Of a stretch of 64,000 nucleotides of DNA, positions 18,479-27,124 are shown one piece after another. The position numbers were made by a program, and so were the translations under genes. Source of the stretch: Embleya sp042956465 (lineage in GTDB: Bacteria > Actinomycetota > Actinomycetes > Streptomycetales > Streptomycetaceae); contig NZ_JBIBGL010000035.1 of NCBI RefSeq assembly GCF_042956465.1, positions 1 to 64,000 on the forward strand. Reading direction: 5' to 3'. The notes beneath the pieces were generated by a model that had not been told where the DNA came from, made no database searches, and worked only from the letters and a program-made list of their open reading frames with translations. Each line of letters opens with the position of its first letter. Within the stretch, counting starts at the first letter, position 1.

Positions 18479-18856
18479 GGGAACTCCTCGGCGGTGCTTC
18501 ATGCCCACCAGCGTTCACCCCACCACCCCTCCTGAAACGAACCCCCATCCCGACACCGCCCCCCACACCGCCCGTCCGACCGCTCGCGTCCCGACCACTC
18601 ACACCCCTCACCCCGCACCCTCGCCCTTGCTCTGCCGCGCCTCGCCTCACCCGGCACCCGCGCCCCGTCATCCCGCACCGCCGCGCCCCTGCCGCCGCGA
18701 CCCGTGCCCGCCCACCCGCGCCCCACGTTCCGCGCGTCCATTGCGTGCCCCGCGCTCCGTGTGTGGGTTGCCGTTTGTGTTCGTGGCCTCCTGTCGCCTG
18801 CGCAGGACTGACCCGCGTCCGGCGGGCCTTCGCTCCGGCGGGATCCCCCGCGCGGA
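18479..18856. other. Strongly C-rich non-coding segment
   Basis: From about 18530 to 18730 the plus strand is dominated by C with CCC runs (CACCCC, GCCCC, ACCC), so the minus strand is G-rich with many GGG runs. The skew is much stronger than in coding DNA here. No credible protein or tandem unit is seen. It lies upstream of the leftward phosphatase-like gene. Confidence 0.4.
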
Positions 18857-19489
18857 TCAGAAGAACCGAATGTGCCGAACGCCGGTCCAGGCCCGGCGCA
18901 GCCGACCGCGCAGCGGACCGTCGGTGTTCGGGGCCAGGGCCAGGCCGGCCGAGTCGGCGATGCGATCGGCGACCCCGGCGACGTCGATGCGGTCGGTGTG
19001 GATGTGCTCGGCGAACTCCGGGGTCGCCAGCCGCTCCAGGCACAGGTCCAGCCTGGACACCGCGAAGGTCTCCCCACGCAGCGGCGCCGCCCTGCCGGCC
19101 ACCACCCGCACCGCGTGCCCGAGGCCGCGCTCGCGCAGTCGCCGCAGGATCGTCTCGCGCTCGGCGAGCAGCGTGAAGTGCCGCACGTCGTGGCCGCGTT
19201 CACGCAGGCGTCCGACGGTCTCCCGGAAGTTGCCCGGCTCGATCACCGTCATCGGCGCGAGCACCGGGCCGTCCTGCCCGGTCAGCACCCGGTCCAGCAC
19301 CTCGAACACGCCCTGCCGCCAGGCGGGCAGATCCTGGAAGTCGCCCCGCAGCGCCGGCGGCATCATCCGGTGCATGCCGAAGCCGACCTGTTCCGGATCG
19401 CAGATCACGCTGCCGGGCAACCGCCGGGACAATTCGTGTGCGGTCTGGGTCTTGCCGACCCCGAAGGGTCCGTTGATCCACAAAAGCAT
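18857..19489 (-). CDS. TmrB-like P-loop ATP-binding protein
   Basis: 210 residues. Walker A is GPFGVGKT (7-14). The pattern closely follows Bacillus TmrB, an ATP-binding protein that confers tunicamycin resistance: a WINGxFGxGKTQTAxEL start, DPEQVGFGMHRMMP, APMTVIEPGNF near 80, GHDVRHFTLLA near 98, AEHIHTDRIDV near 160 and a basic end (RHIRFF). The assignment to that family is good; tunicamycin as substrate is not implied. It lies 107 bp downstream of the siderophore operon on the same strand and could be read with it. Confidence 0.75.
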   Translation of the reverse strand: MLLWINGPFGVGKTQTAHELSRRLPGSVICDPEQVGFGMHRMMPPALRGDFQDLPAWRQGVFEVLDRVLTGQDGPVLAPMTVIEPGNFRETVGRLRERGHDVRHFTLLAERETILRRLRERGLGHAVRVVAGRAAPLRGETFAVSRLDLCLERLATPEFAEHIHTDRIDVAGVADRIADSAGLALAPNTDGPLRGRLRRAWTGVRHIRFF

Positions 19490-19596
19490 GCATCGACCCT
19501 ACGAGTGCGACGACGGTTCCGGAGCCGGGCCGTGATCGCCCTCGCGAGCAACCGCTCCGGCAGGGCCGGCCGCCGCCCGTTTCGGGATCGCCGCGA

Positions 19597-20793
19597 TCAC
19601 AGGTAGTGGAAGGTCGGGTGCGGGTGCATCAGGAAGTCGTGGTGGGAGATGTTCCACGCGTAGGCACCCGCCAGCGCGAAGACCACCCGGTCGCCGACGC
19701 GGAGCCGGGCAACCGGTCGTCGGCGGGCGAACACGTCCTTGGGGGTGCACAGTTGACCGGTCAGGGTGACCTCGGTGTCGTGGATCTCCGGTCGCGGCCA
19801 CGGGTAGGGCCACGGGCTCGTGATGGGCACGACCACGCACGGCTGGTCGTGGCCCTTGGCCGCCGGGGTGCGCAGGTGGTGGGTCCCGCCGCGCAGCACG
19901 GCGAACGTTCGGCCGTGGCTGTGCTTGAGGTCGAGCACCTCGGTGGCGTACCAGCCGCAGTACGCGGTCAGAGCCCGGCCGGGCTCGATTCGCACGGTGA
20001 GGTCCGGCCGGCCGGCCAGGAGACGGCCCAGACCGGCGCCGAAGCGGGGCCAGTCGAAGTGGGCGGCCGGATCCGCGTAGTCGACCGCCATCCCGCCGCC
20101 GATGTTCACCTCGGGCAGTGCGATCCGGTGTCGCAGCGCAGTCTCCCGCGTCCACAGGAGGATGCGTTCGGCGACCGCGAGCTGGGTGTCCGCGTCCAGG
20201 CCGCTGGCCAGGTGCGCGTGGATGCCGCGGATCCGTGCCCGACCTGCCTCCGGCCCGGCGAGCAGCCGCAGACAGGCCTCGACCTCGGGCGGATCCATGC
20301 CGAACGGGCCGGAATCGCCGCCCATCGTCAACGCCGCGCCGTGCAGCACCTCCGGCCCGAGCGGCAGGTTGACCCGCAGCAGCACGTCGACGTCGCGCTC
20401 GGGCCGGAACCGCTCGGCCAGTGCGATCAGTTGGTGCAGCTCGTGGCGGCTCTCCACATGGAAGCGCCCGACCCCCGCACGCAGCGCGGCGATCAGTTCG
20501 TCCACCGTCTTGCCCGGGCCGCCGAAGGCGAGCGGCACGGTGGGCAGATGGGCCAGCACGTGGGCGAGTTCGCCGCCGGAGGAGACCTCGTAGCCGCTCA
20601 CGTCGGCGGCCACCGCGGCCAGGATCTCCGGCGCGGGATTGGCCTTGGCCGCGTAGTACAGCTCGACCCGGGCCGGCAACGCGGCGCGCACCGCCGCCAC
20701 GTGCGCTCGCAGCGAGCCGAGGTCGTGGATGTAGGCGGGGAGTTCGGCGGCATCAAGGTTCGCCACCCGGGTCCGTACGGCAGGGGTGATCAT
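19597..20793 (-). CDS. PLP-dependent (type III, alanine-racemase fold) amino acid decarboxylase of siderophore cluster
   Basis: 398 residues. The ATG overlaps the stop of the upstream synthetase (ATGA). The N-terminal barrel has the PLP lysine in YYAAKANPAP (Lys50), and the glycine-rich phosphate loop is VNIGGGMAVDY. The C-terminal barrel has the active-site Cys-Asp region GQLCTPKDVF. This matches the diaminopimelate/ornithine decarboxylase fold and the siderophore decarboxylases SbnH and PvsE. In vibrioferrin synthesis PvsE makes the ethanolamine unit from a serine-derived precursor. A comparable decarboxylation of a precursor or citryl intermediate is the likely role. Confidence 0.85.
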   Translation of the reverse strand: MITPAVRTRVANLDAAELPAYIHDLGSLRAHVAAVRAALPARVELYYAAKANPAPEILAAVAADVSGYEVSSGGELAHVLAHLPTVPLAFGGPGKTVDELIAALRAGVGRFHVESRHELHQLIALAERFRPERDVDVLLRVNLPLGPEVLHGAALTMGGDSGPFGMDPPEVEACLRLLAGPEAGRARIRGIHAHLASGLDADTQLAVAERILLWTRETALRHRIALPEVNIGGGMAVDYADPAAHFDWPRFGAGLGRLLAGRPDLTVRIEPGRALTAYCGWYATEVLDLKHSHGRTFAVLRGGTHHLRTPAAKGHDQPCVVVPITSPWPYPWPRPEIHDTEVTLTGQLCTPKDVFARRRPVARLRVGDRVVFALAGAYAWNISHHDFLMHPHPTFHYL

Positions 20794-22541
20794 CGGGCGC
20801 TCCGGGCGGGTGTGCGGCGGACCCCGTCGGGGCGGACCCCGCCGGGAATCGAGGCGGCCAGGGGTGAGGGGATGCGCAGATACCGCGCCTCGCGGTCGGC
20901 TCGCCGCTCCCAGCGGGCGAGCAGGTTGCCCTTGGCAGGCAGCGGACCGCCTGCGAGCAGCGCCCGCAGTGGTGCCGGTTCGCCGTGCTCGGCCGAGCAG
21001 TTCGCCAGCACCGTGCGCACCCGTGCCCACAGCCGGGCCTCCAGCTGCGGATGCAGATCGGTCAGCGCGGCGAGCATCTCGGCGATGTTGTTCACCAGCA
21101 GGCAGTAGGCCACCCGATCCCAGCCGCGCCGGGCGGTGTACGTCATGGGTTCGGCGACCGAGGGCGGCAGCGCGGCCAGGGTGGCGGCGTGCGGTCCGGG
21201 CAGCAGTTTGGTGCCCTCCATGTCGCGGATCAGCACCTGCCGGGGTCGGCCGGCTTCGTCGACCGCGAGCAGCACATTCTGCAGGTGCGGTTCCAGCACC
21301 ACGCCGTGCGCGAAGTAGGCGGCCAGCACCGGCGGCACCAACAGCCGCAGGTAGTCGTCCCACCAGCGCAGCGCCGCGTGCGGTCCGGAGCCGGGCGGCA
21401 ACCGGGAGACGTGGGCGGACCCGGTGGGATACTCGGCGGCCACGGCGCCGGCCAACAGCGCCGTCAGCCCCGGCCGCAACCGGGCGTCCAGGCCGTCCCG
21501 GACGATCACCCCGAACCCTTCGAGCAGGTCGGGCGCCACCGCCGCCGACACACTGCGGTACGCGGGCTCGCCGAGCATCGCGAAGTCCGGGTATCGGGCC
21601 GCCGATCGGGCCAGGATCGGGGCCAGCGCGCGGGTCAGCGCGACCGCCCCGGACAACTCGTAGGCGGCGTTCCTGCGCACACAGTTGGTGATCCGCACAT
21701 TCAGCCCGAACTTGAGGAACACCCCCGCGCCGGCGAGCGTGCGCACCGACGCCGTCGGGGTGAACGGGTCGCCGCCCGGACCCAGGTCGAGCACGTCGCC
21801 GCCGGCCAACGCAGCGCGCAGGGAAGGGTGTTCGGCGAGGAGTTCGAACTGCCACGGGTGTGCGGGCAGCAGCGTGTATCCGGCCGGGACCGAGCCGAGT
21901 CGGTCCAGCACGGCGGTGTCGGCGGCGGATATCCGCTCCTGCGCGATCAGCTCGGTGCGGACCGCCAGATGCCGCAGGCGGAACGCGGCCCGGGCCTCGG
22001 GCGCGTAGGCCGCCCACGTCGCCGGGTCGGCGCCGCGAGCCTTGGGGGTGGGATGGAAGCGGTGCCCGAACAGCAGGGCCTGTTCCGATTCCAGGTAGCG
22101 CGAGGCGGGCCGGGCGGCCTCGCGGGCCAGGCCCGCCGCCACGCCGGCATGGCTGGAGGCCAGTTGGCCGAGGAACTCGTCGTTGCCGACGCCGGTGCGC
22201 AGACCCAGTTCGGTGTGGATGCGCTCGGCCAGCTCCGACCAGGTCAGCACGCACCAGGCGGACCCGCGCAGTTCGGCCGCCGGCCCGATGAACCGGTGGT
22301 CGCCCAGCAGCGAGGTGCGCCGCAGCCGGACCCGCAGCCACGTCCCCGAACGGGCCAGGTGCAGCCGAAGATGGCCGGCGTCGCCGGGCTCCACGAAGCT
22401 GCCTGCCTCCGGGCCGCACACCTCGCGGTGCAGGCAGTTGAGCAGGGTGTGCGCGACGGCGTCGTCGGCCGAGGGCAGCGCGGGCGGCGCGGGCGGGGCA
22501 GGGGCGGAGGTCGTGCGGGGTTGGGCCGACGGGAACGGCAT
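20790..22541 (-). CDS. IucA/IucC-family NRPS-independent siderophore synthetase
   Basis: 583 residues, ATG with TGGAG 6 nt upstream. NIS-synthetase landmarks are HPWQFE (about 224), a nucleotide-binding stretch PTASVRTL then KFGLNVRITNCVRRNAAYEL (about 257-292), EPHLQNVLL (about 418) and IRDMEGTKLLP (about 438), followed by the FhuF-like C-terminal iron-transport domain. These enzymes adenylate a carboxylic acid (citrate or a citryl derivative) and couple it to an amine or alcohol. It is co-transcribed with a second synthetase, an ATP-grasp ligase and a decarboxylase. Sequence alone does not tell me which acid it uses. Confidence 0.9.
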   Translation of the reverse strand: MPFPSAQPRTTSAPAPPAPPALPSADDAVAHTLLNCLHREVCGPEAGSFVEPGDAGHLRLHLARSGTWLRVRLRRTSLLGDHRFIGPAAELRGSAWCVLTWSELAERIHTELGLRTGVGNDEFLGQLASSHAGVAAGLAREAARPASRYLESEQALLFGHRFHPTPKARGADPATWAAYAPEARAAFRLRHLAVRTELIAQERISAADTAVLDRLGSVPAGYTLLPAHPWQFELLAEHPSLRAALAGGDVLDLGPGGDPFTPTASVRTLAGAGVFLKFGLNVRITNCVRRNAAYELSGAVALTRALAPILARSAARYPDFAMLGEPAYRSVSAAVAPDLLEGFGVIVRDGLDARLRPGLTALLAGAVAAEYPTGSAHVSRLPPGSGPHAALRWWDDYLRLLVPPVLAAYFAHGVVLEPHLQNVLLAVDEAGRPRQVLIRDMEGTKLLPGPHAATLAALPPSVAEPMTYTARRGWDRVAYCLLVNNIAEMLAALTDLHPQLEARLWARVRTVLANCSAEHGEPAPLRALLAGGPLPAKGNLLARWERRADREARYLRIPSPLAASIPGGVRPDGVRRTPARSAR

Positions 22542-22619
22542 GGGCGACTCCAGCGGTTCGAGGGCGGTGTCGGGACGTGCGGGGGATGCGCCGGTTCGAG
22601 GTGGGTGGGGCGGCGTTTG

Positions 22620-24332
22620 CTATCTCCGACTCGCCGCCCGGCGCAGATAGTTCGGCCCACTCGTGTAGTGCTTGTTGATGTCCGCCGCGCCCGAGCGCTG
22701 CTTGCTGAGCAGGGTGCCGGCGGTGATCATCGCCTTGACCGGCAAGCGCTCTTCGACCAACACCCGGCGGCGCAACGTCGGCTCCGCCAGCGCATCGAGC
22801 CGGTCGTACACCAGCCGCAGCAGCCGGTCGCGTTCCGGCGCGGGCAGCGCGAAGGCGATGGCGCCGGCGCACAGATGCACGGTGATCGTGACGAACACGT
22901 CGGCGAGCGGGCCCTCGTGCGTGGTGTACGTGCGTGCGTCGTCGAACCCGTCGTGCGGTAGCGGACAGCCGGCCGGAAACACCCGCGGGCCGTCGTTGTC
23001 CTTGAACAACAGGCGGACCGGGCGGCCCTCGGCCAACACCAGGGAGACGTTCTGCGGGTGTGACTCGAGCGCGATGCCGTACCGGTACAAGGTGGTCTGC
23101 CAGTCCAGCAGCAGGGTGAGATACGCGTCGAGCAGTGCGAACCGGTCGCCGCCGTGGAAGCGATCCGCGACCCGGTCCAGCACCAGGACTCCGTCCGGTC
23201 CCCTCGCGAGCAGCGCGGCGAGCGGCAGCACGAGGGCGTCGCCCAGGTGGGGCGGGTGGCGGCGCACCAGCACGGCCAGCAACTCGTGCCCCGCGTGCAG
23301 GTGGCTCTGTTCGTCGGCGAGCAACACCCGGTCCCGGAAGCGTGGTTCCCGGTGCAGCACCTCGGCCAGGAGCCGCTGCCCGGCGGCGCCGTCGACGAGC
23401 GAACCGGGCTTGATCGTGCGCCGGTTGCGCAGGCCGAGGGTGGCGATGGGCAGCGGGAGCTTGAGATGCACGGTGGGATCGTGCGTCACCGCGACGGTAC
23501 GCATCGACAACGTCGGACGCACGTCCGGGTACTCCAGGGCGGTCCGCACCGCCGGTGCCGGGAGCCGGTCGAACGTCAACGGGTGTACGGGCAGGGCGAG
23601 ATGGTCGGCGTCCAGGTCGGGGCGGCCGAGCTCGGCGGCGGTCGGCCACCAGGCGGGCAGCGTCCCGGTACGCGTCGTCTCGTCGAGCGGCAGCAGCGCC
23701 CAGCGCAGCCGGAAGCTCGGGTGGTGCTCGGGCGCGTATCGGCGCAGCGCCGCCGCGGCCAGACCGGAGCGGGCGCGGGCGGTCGGGTAGAGCGGATGAT
23801 CGACGTGCGCGGCCAGCGTGTCCAGGGCCGGGCCGGCGTCGGGGCCGGTCCACGTGCTCGGGTCGGGGCCGTGGCGCTCGGCGAGCCGCGTGTGTACGGC
23901 CGAGCCGGTACGCGCGAGCAGCCTGCCCGCCCGGGCCGCCTGCCGGCACTCCTCGGCGAAGTCGTCGAAGCCGGACCGGTCCCGCGGGTCGGCCGCCTCG
24001 CGCAGCAGCGCGAGCAGATGATCGGTGTCGGTCACTCGGGTGCCGGTGCGCTCGCCCACCAGCAACGGCGCCCGGGCCGCGTACTCGCATTGGAAACCGT
24101 CGGCGCGCACCGGCAGCAGCCACGCGTCCGGGCCGGCGCGCAGGCTCAGCCGCAGCCACATGCCGTCCGGGCGGGACAGCGGCACGGCCGTGCTCCGCAG
24201 GCTCAGAACGTCCTCGCGCAGCACGGTGTCCAGGACCCGGCACAGCAGTTCGCCCTCGAACGGGTGTGCCGCCACGGGAGCGGGGCTGTCGCGGGCCCGG
24301 GGCACGGACGCGTCGCCGGCATGCCGGGTCAC
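22620..24332 (-). CDS. Second IucA/IucC-family siderophore synthetase
   Basis: 570 residues. It starts with GTG at 24332, overlapping the ATP-grasp stop as GTGA, so translation is probably coupled. NIS-synthetase segments are HPLTFDRL (about 247), PTLSMRTVAVT then HLKLPLPIATLGLRNRRTIK (about 285-305), ESHPQNVSLV (about 437) and FKDNDGPRVFP. The adenylation segment differs clearly from that of the other synthetase, which suggests a different substrate class, as with PvsB and PvsD in vibrioferrin synthesis. The frame remains open far upstream and the longer reading is not real. Confidence 0.9.
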   Translation of the reverse strand: MTRHAGDASVPRARDSPAPVAAHPFEGELLCRVLDTVLREDVLSLRSTAVPLSRPDGMWLRLSLRAGPDAWLLPVRADGFQCEYAARAPLLVGERTGTRVTDTDHLLALLREAADPRDRSGFDDFAEECRQAARAGRLLARTGSAVHTRLAERHGPDPSTWTGPDAGPALDTLAAHVDHPLYPTARARSGLAAAALRRYAPEHHPSFRLRWALLPLDETTRTGTLPAWWPTAAELGRPDLDADHLALPVHPLTFDRLPAPAVRTALEYPDVRPTLSMRTVAVTHDPTVHLKLPLPIATLGLRNRRTIKPGSLVDGAAGQRLLAEVLHREPRFRDRVLLADEQSHLHAGHELLAVLVRRHPPHLGDALVLPLAALLARGPDGVLVLDRVADRFHGGDRFALLDAYLTLLLDWQTTLYRYGIALESHPQNVSLVLAEGRPVRLLFKDNDGPRVFPAGCPLPHDGFDDARTYTTHEGPLADVFVTITVHLCAGAIAFALPAPERDRLLRLVYDRLDALAEPTLRRRVLVEERLPVKAMITAGTLLSKQRSGAADINKHYTSGPNYLRRAASRR

Positions 24333-25537
24333 GGTGTGATGCTCCACTGCCGGTCGGTCAGGAATCCCTCGGCCGCGCGGTGCACGGCGTCCCGATCGTC
24401 GCCGAAGGTGCGCAGCACCCCGAGGTAGTCCCGGTTGGACCGGTGCAGTTCGTGCCGTTCGCCGATCGCGCGCAGCGGGTGGTAGTCGATCCGTACGCCA
24501 CCGCCCGGGAGCGTGTCCTCGCGCCCCGGGGCCGCGGTGAGCACGCCGGCGCGGTCGGCGCACGGGTAGTCCACCCGGGCGTGCCGGCCCGTGCGGGCGC
24601 CCAGGTCCGCGGGCAGGTCGATGCCCAGGTGCACGCGCAGGATGTGCTCGAAGAGCGGGAGGCCGAGTACGTCCCGGAGCAGCAGGTCGCATCGGTCGCC
24701 GATGGCACGGTAGTTCACCTCGATGATCCGGGCCCGCCCGTCCTGGACCACGAATTCCGTGTGGCACGCGCCGAAGCCCACCCCCAGCGCGTCGAGCCGG
24801 CTCAGCACCCCGGCGGTGATCGCGGGCGGCGGTTCGGGCACCAGGTCCATGCGCGTCTCGATGAAGTACGGCGGCGGCGACAACCGGGTGTGGAAGCCGC
24901 CCAGGACCCGGACGCCGTGCCGGTCGCCGAGGGTCTCCAGGGTGTACAACTCGCCCGGCAGGAACTCCTCCACCAGCAAGGCCGCCGCCGGTCGGCGGGA
25001 CCTGATCCCGGCGCAACACGCCAGCAGTTCCGCGTCGTTCGCGACCAGCACCACGTCCTCGCCCGCCACGCCCTCGCGCGGTTTGAGCACGCACGGATAC
25101 GGCGGCGCGAGCGCGAGCAGGTCCGTCGCCGGTTGTTCGGGCGCCAGTTCGGCGGCCCACACCGTCTCCATGCCGGTGTCGGCGAGCCGGCGGCGCATCT
25201 GCGCCTTGTTCTTCGCCCGCAGGGCGGCGGTCCAGTCCTTGGCGGGGAGGCCGAAGTAGGTCGCCGCGAGGGCTGCTTGGACCTGGAGGTGGTCGCTGTT
25301 GGTGAACACCGCGTCCGGGCGGTGCGCGGCGCCGATCAGGTCGATCACGGAGCGGAAGTCGCGCACGTCGCAGTCCAGCACCTCGACCCGGGGGAGTGGG
25401 GCGCACAGTTCGCGGTGGGCTCCCGCGTGGGCGGGGTCGGCGAGCAGGGTGACGTCGAGCCCGAGGCGGCCGGCGGCGGGGAGGAACCCCTCGGTCACCG
25501 AGTCGGTGGGGTTGAGCGCGAGCAGGTACAGCCGCAT
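24329..25537 (-). CDS. ATP-grasp ligase of siderophore cluster (PvsA-like role)
   Basis: 402 residues from ATG at 25537, which has GAGAGGGA 10 nt upstream; a GTG at 25561 is an alternative. The N-terminal Rossmann-like region (RLYLLALNPTDSVTEGF) is followed by the ATP-grasp fold with PYPCVLKPREGVAGEDVV (about 150-167), LVEEFLPGELYTLE and the metal-binding RIIEVNYRAIGD (about 272-283). ATP-grasp ligases form amide bonds through acyl-phosphates. In the vibrioferrin cluster the equivalent gene, pvsA, lies with two NIS synthetases and a decarboxylase. It is the first gene of the operon, 100 bp downstream of an iron-box-like site. Confidence 0.85.
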   Translation of the reverse strand: MRLYLLALNPTDSVTEGFLPAAGRLGLDVTLLADPAHAGAHRELCAPLPRVEVLDCDVRDFRSVIDLIGAAHRPDAVFTNSDHLQVQAALAATYFGLPAKDWTAALRAKNKAQMRRRLADTGMETVWAAELAPEQPATDLLALAPPYPCVLKPREGVAGEDVVLVANDAELLACCAGIRSRRPAAALLVEEFLPGELYTLETLGDRHGVRVLGGFHTRLSPPPYFIETRMDLVPEPPPAITAGVLSRLDALGVGFGACHTEFVVQDGRARIIEVNYRAIGDRCDLLLRDVLGLPLFEHILRVHLGIDLPADLGARTGRHARVDYPCADRAGVLTAAPGREDTLPGGGVRIDYHPLRAIGERHELHRSNRDYLGVLRTFGDDRDAVHRAAEGFLTDRQWSITP

Positions 25538-25636
25538 GCGTGATCGGTCCCTCTCGGACACGTCGACCCGGGCACGGCGAACCGGACCATCGACCCGGAG
25601 CGTCGATCCGGATCCACGGCCCGGACCCGCAACAAC

Positions 25637-25655
25637 TTAGGGTAGGCATACTTGC
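25637..25655. promoter_or_regulatory. Iron box-like site (DtxR/IdeR/DmdR type) upstream of the siderophore operon
   Basis: TTAGGGTAGGCATACTTGC matches the 19-bp actinobacterial iron-box consensus TTAGGTTAGGCTNACCTAA at about 13 positions. Its left half is the better conserved. It lies about 100 bp upstream of the ATP-grasp start and suggests repression of the siderophore operon when iron is plentiful. Confidence 0.6.
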
Positions 25656-25798
25656 CGGCCAAATCCGGTCGGCCCCAGGGCTGTTCGGTCCCTCCCGACA
25701 CGTCGCCGACGGCCATGGCGGGCGGGTCGTCCGACCGGCACCACGGGTGGGTCGACGAGGTGTACGCCAGGCGTGTCGCCCGATGCGCACCGCAGGCA

Positions 25799-25817
25799 TG
25801 CGGTTAGGCTAACCTAA
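25799..25817. promoter_or_regulatory. Near-perfect iron box (DtxR/IdeR/DmdR type)
   Basis: TGCGGTTAGGCTAACCTAA matches the consensus at 17 of 19 positions and includes the palindrome TTAGGCTAACCTAA at 25804-25817. It lies 57 bp before the first coding-like codon of the siderophore-interacting protein gene. This is a strong sign that the gene is iron-repressed. Confidence 0.85.
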
Positions 25818-25927
25818 CCCCGACATCGTCTCGGGTCGTCCGTGGTCGACCGTGTCCGAGAGGGCGAGTTCCAATCTCCACCGAACGTGAACGCCGCGCG
25901 CAGCTCTACCGGCCCTTCCAGCTCACC

Positions 25928-26746
25928 GTGGTCCGCAATACGCCGATCACCCGCAACGCCACCCGGATCACCCTCACCGGCCCGCGGTTGGCGGACTTCG
26001 TCCCGGGCGGTCCCGACCAACGGGTCAAGCTCTTCGTCCCGCGCGAGGGCCGACCCGCGTGCCGGATCACCCGGGACGACCTGACCTGGCGCGAGGCGTG
26101 GATTCGGATCCCCGAGGCCGACCGGCCGTACCAGCGCACCTACACCGTGCGGGCGCACCGGTCGGACCCGGTCGAGATCGACATCGACTTCGCGCTGCAC
26201 AAGCCGGGCGGACCCGCCTGCCGCTGGGCTCGCTCGGCCCGCCCCGGCGACGCCATCGAACTGCTCGGGCCGACCGCCGAGCGCAACGGCGGCTACAGTT
26301 TCGAGCCGCCCGCCGGCCGTCGGCTGCTGCTCGCCGGCGACCACGCGGCGCTGCCCGCGATCGGGTCCATCGTCGAGTCGCTGCCCTCCGACGCACGCGG
26401 GCACGTCTTCGTCGAGGTGGCCTCGGAGGCGGACCGCCAACACCTGGCGGCGCCGCCCGGGGTGCGCGTCGACTGGATCCATCGCGACGACGCGCCCCAC
26501 GCGGAGAACCGGCTCCTGGACGCGGTTCGGGAGGCCCACCTGCCGGTCGACCACGGCTACGCCTGGCTGGCCGGCGAGGCCGGTCGGGTGCGGGCGCTGC
26601 GCCGCCACCTCAAGGACGAGCGCGGCATGGACCACCGCTCGATCGCCTTCATGGGCTACTGGCGGGTCGGCCACACCGAGGAGACCGCACACACCGAACC
26701 GGCTCGCCCGGTCGCATCCGCGCGCCCGCTGCCGATCGCCCGCTGA
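25928..26746 (+). CDS. Siderophore-interacting protein (FAD-dependent ferric-siderophore reductase)
   Basis: 272 residues from the first conventional start, GTG at 25928. The family (ViuB/YqjH type) reduces ferric siderophores in the cytoplasm to free iron. The FAD-binding barrel has PYQRTYTVRAH (about 59-69; RxYT) and the FALHKPGGPACRWARSARPGD segment, followed by LLAGDHAALPAIGSIVESL and a C-terminal GEAGRVRALRRHL. The GTG has no good ribosome site and removes the expected first strand. Coding-like sequence continues upstream in frame to 25874, where ATC follows GAGAGGGCGAG (see findings); the true protein is probably about 290 residues. Confidence 0.85.
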   Translation: MVRNTPITRNATRITLTGPRLADFVPGGPDQRVKLFVPREGRPACRITRDDLTWREAWIRIPEADRPYQRTYTVRAHRSDPVEIDIDFALHKPGGPACRWARSARPGDAIELLGPTAERNGGYSFEPPAGRRLLLAGDHAALPAIGSIVESLPSDARGHVFVEVASEADRQHLAAPPGVRVDWIHRDDAPHAENRLLDAVREAHLPVDHGYAWLAGEAGRVRALRRHLKDERGMDHRSIAFMGYWRVGHTEETAHTEPARPVASARPLPIAR

Positions 26747-26830
26747 TCGGGACGTCGCCCGCCGACCGGCACCACGCCGGACCGCCGGCCGTCGATCGCC
26801 GAGGTGCGCGTCCTGCCCATCGCCGGCCGC

Positions 26831-27124
26831 TCACCGACCCCGCGTGGGCCCGGTGCGCTCGGCGCGCATCCGGCGGGCGATGACCATCAGGTCGATCCAG
26901 GCGATCACCGCGGTCACCGCGCAGACGATCGCCGCGACGATCCACAGGGTGCGTACCGCCTGGGTGACATCCGCGGTGGCCGCCAGCGCGCACAGTGCGC
27001 AGCCGATCACGAAGAACGGCAGTGCGATCCGGGACATGGCCCGACGGGCGGGGAGGTCACTGCGGGGGTGGGCCGCCTCGCTACCGGGAGGGCGCTTGGT
27101 CGGAGCGCGATGTCGCGCACTCAT
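26831..27124 (-). CDS. Small two-helix membrane protein, unknown
   Basis: 97 residues, ATG preceded by AAAGG. The N-terminal 30 residues are basic and Pro-rich. Two membrane segments follow (about 33-52, IALPFFVIGCALCALAATAD, and about 57-82, ending WIDLMVIARRM), then a basic tail. I do not recognise a family. It converges with the siderophore-interacting protein gene. Confidence 0.55.
   Translation of the reverse strand: MSARHRAPTKRPPGSEAAHPRSDLPARRAMSRIALPFFVIGCALCALAATADVTQAVRTLWIVAAIVCAVTAVIAWIDLMVIARRMRAERTGPTRGR

Noticed and set aside
22620..25799. Single giant protein covering the second synthetase and the ATP-grasp region
   Set aside because: The upstream part is an out-of-phase reading of the ATP-grasp gene. 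The synthetase begins at the GTGA overlap at 24332.
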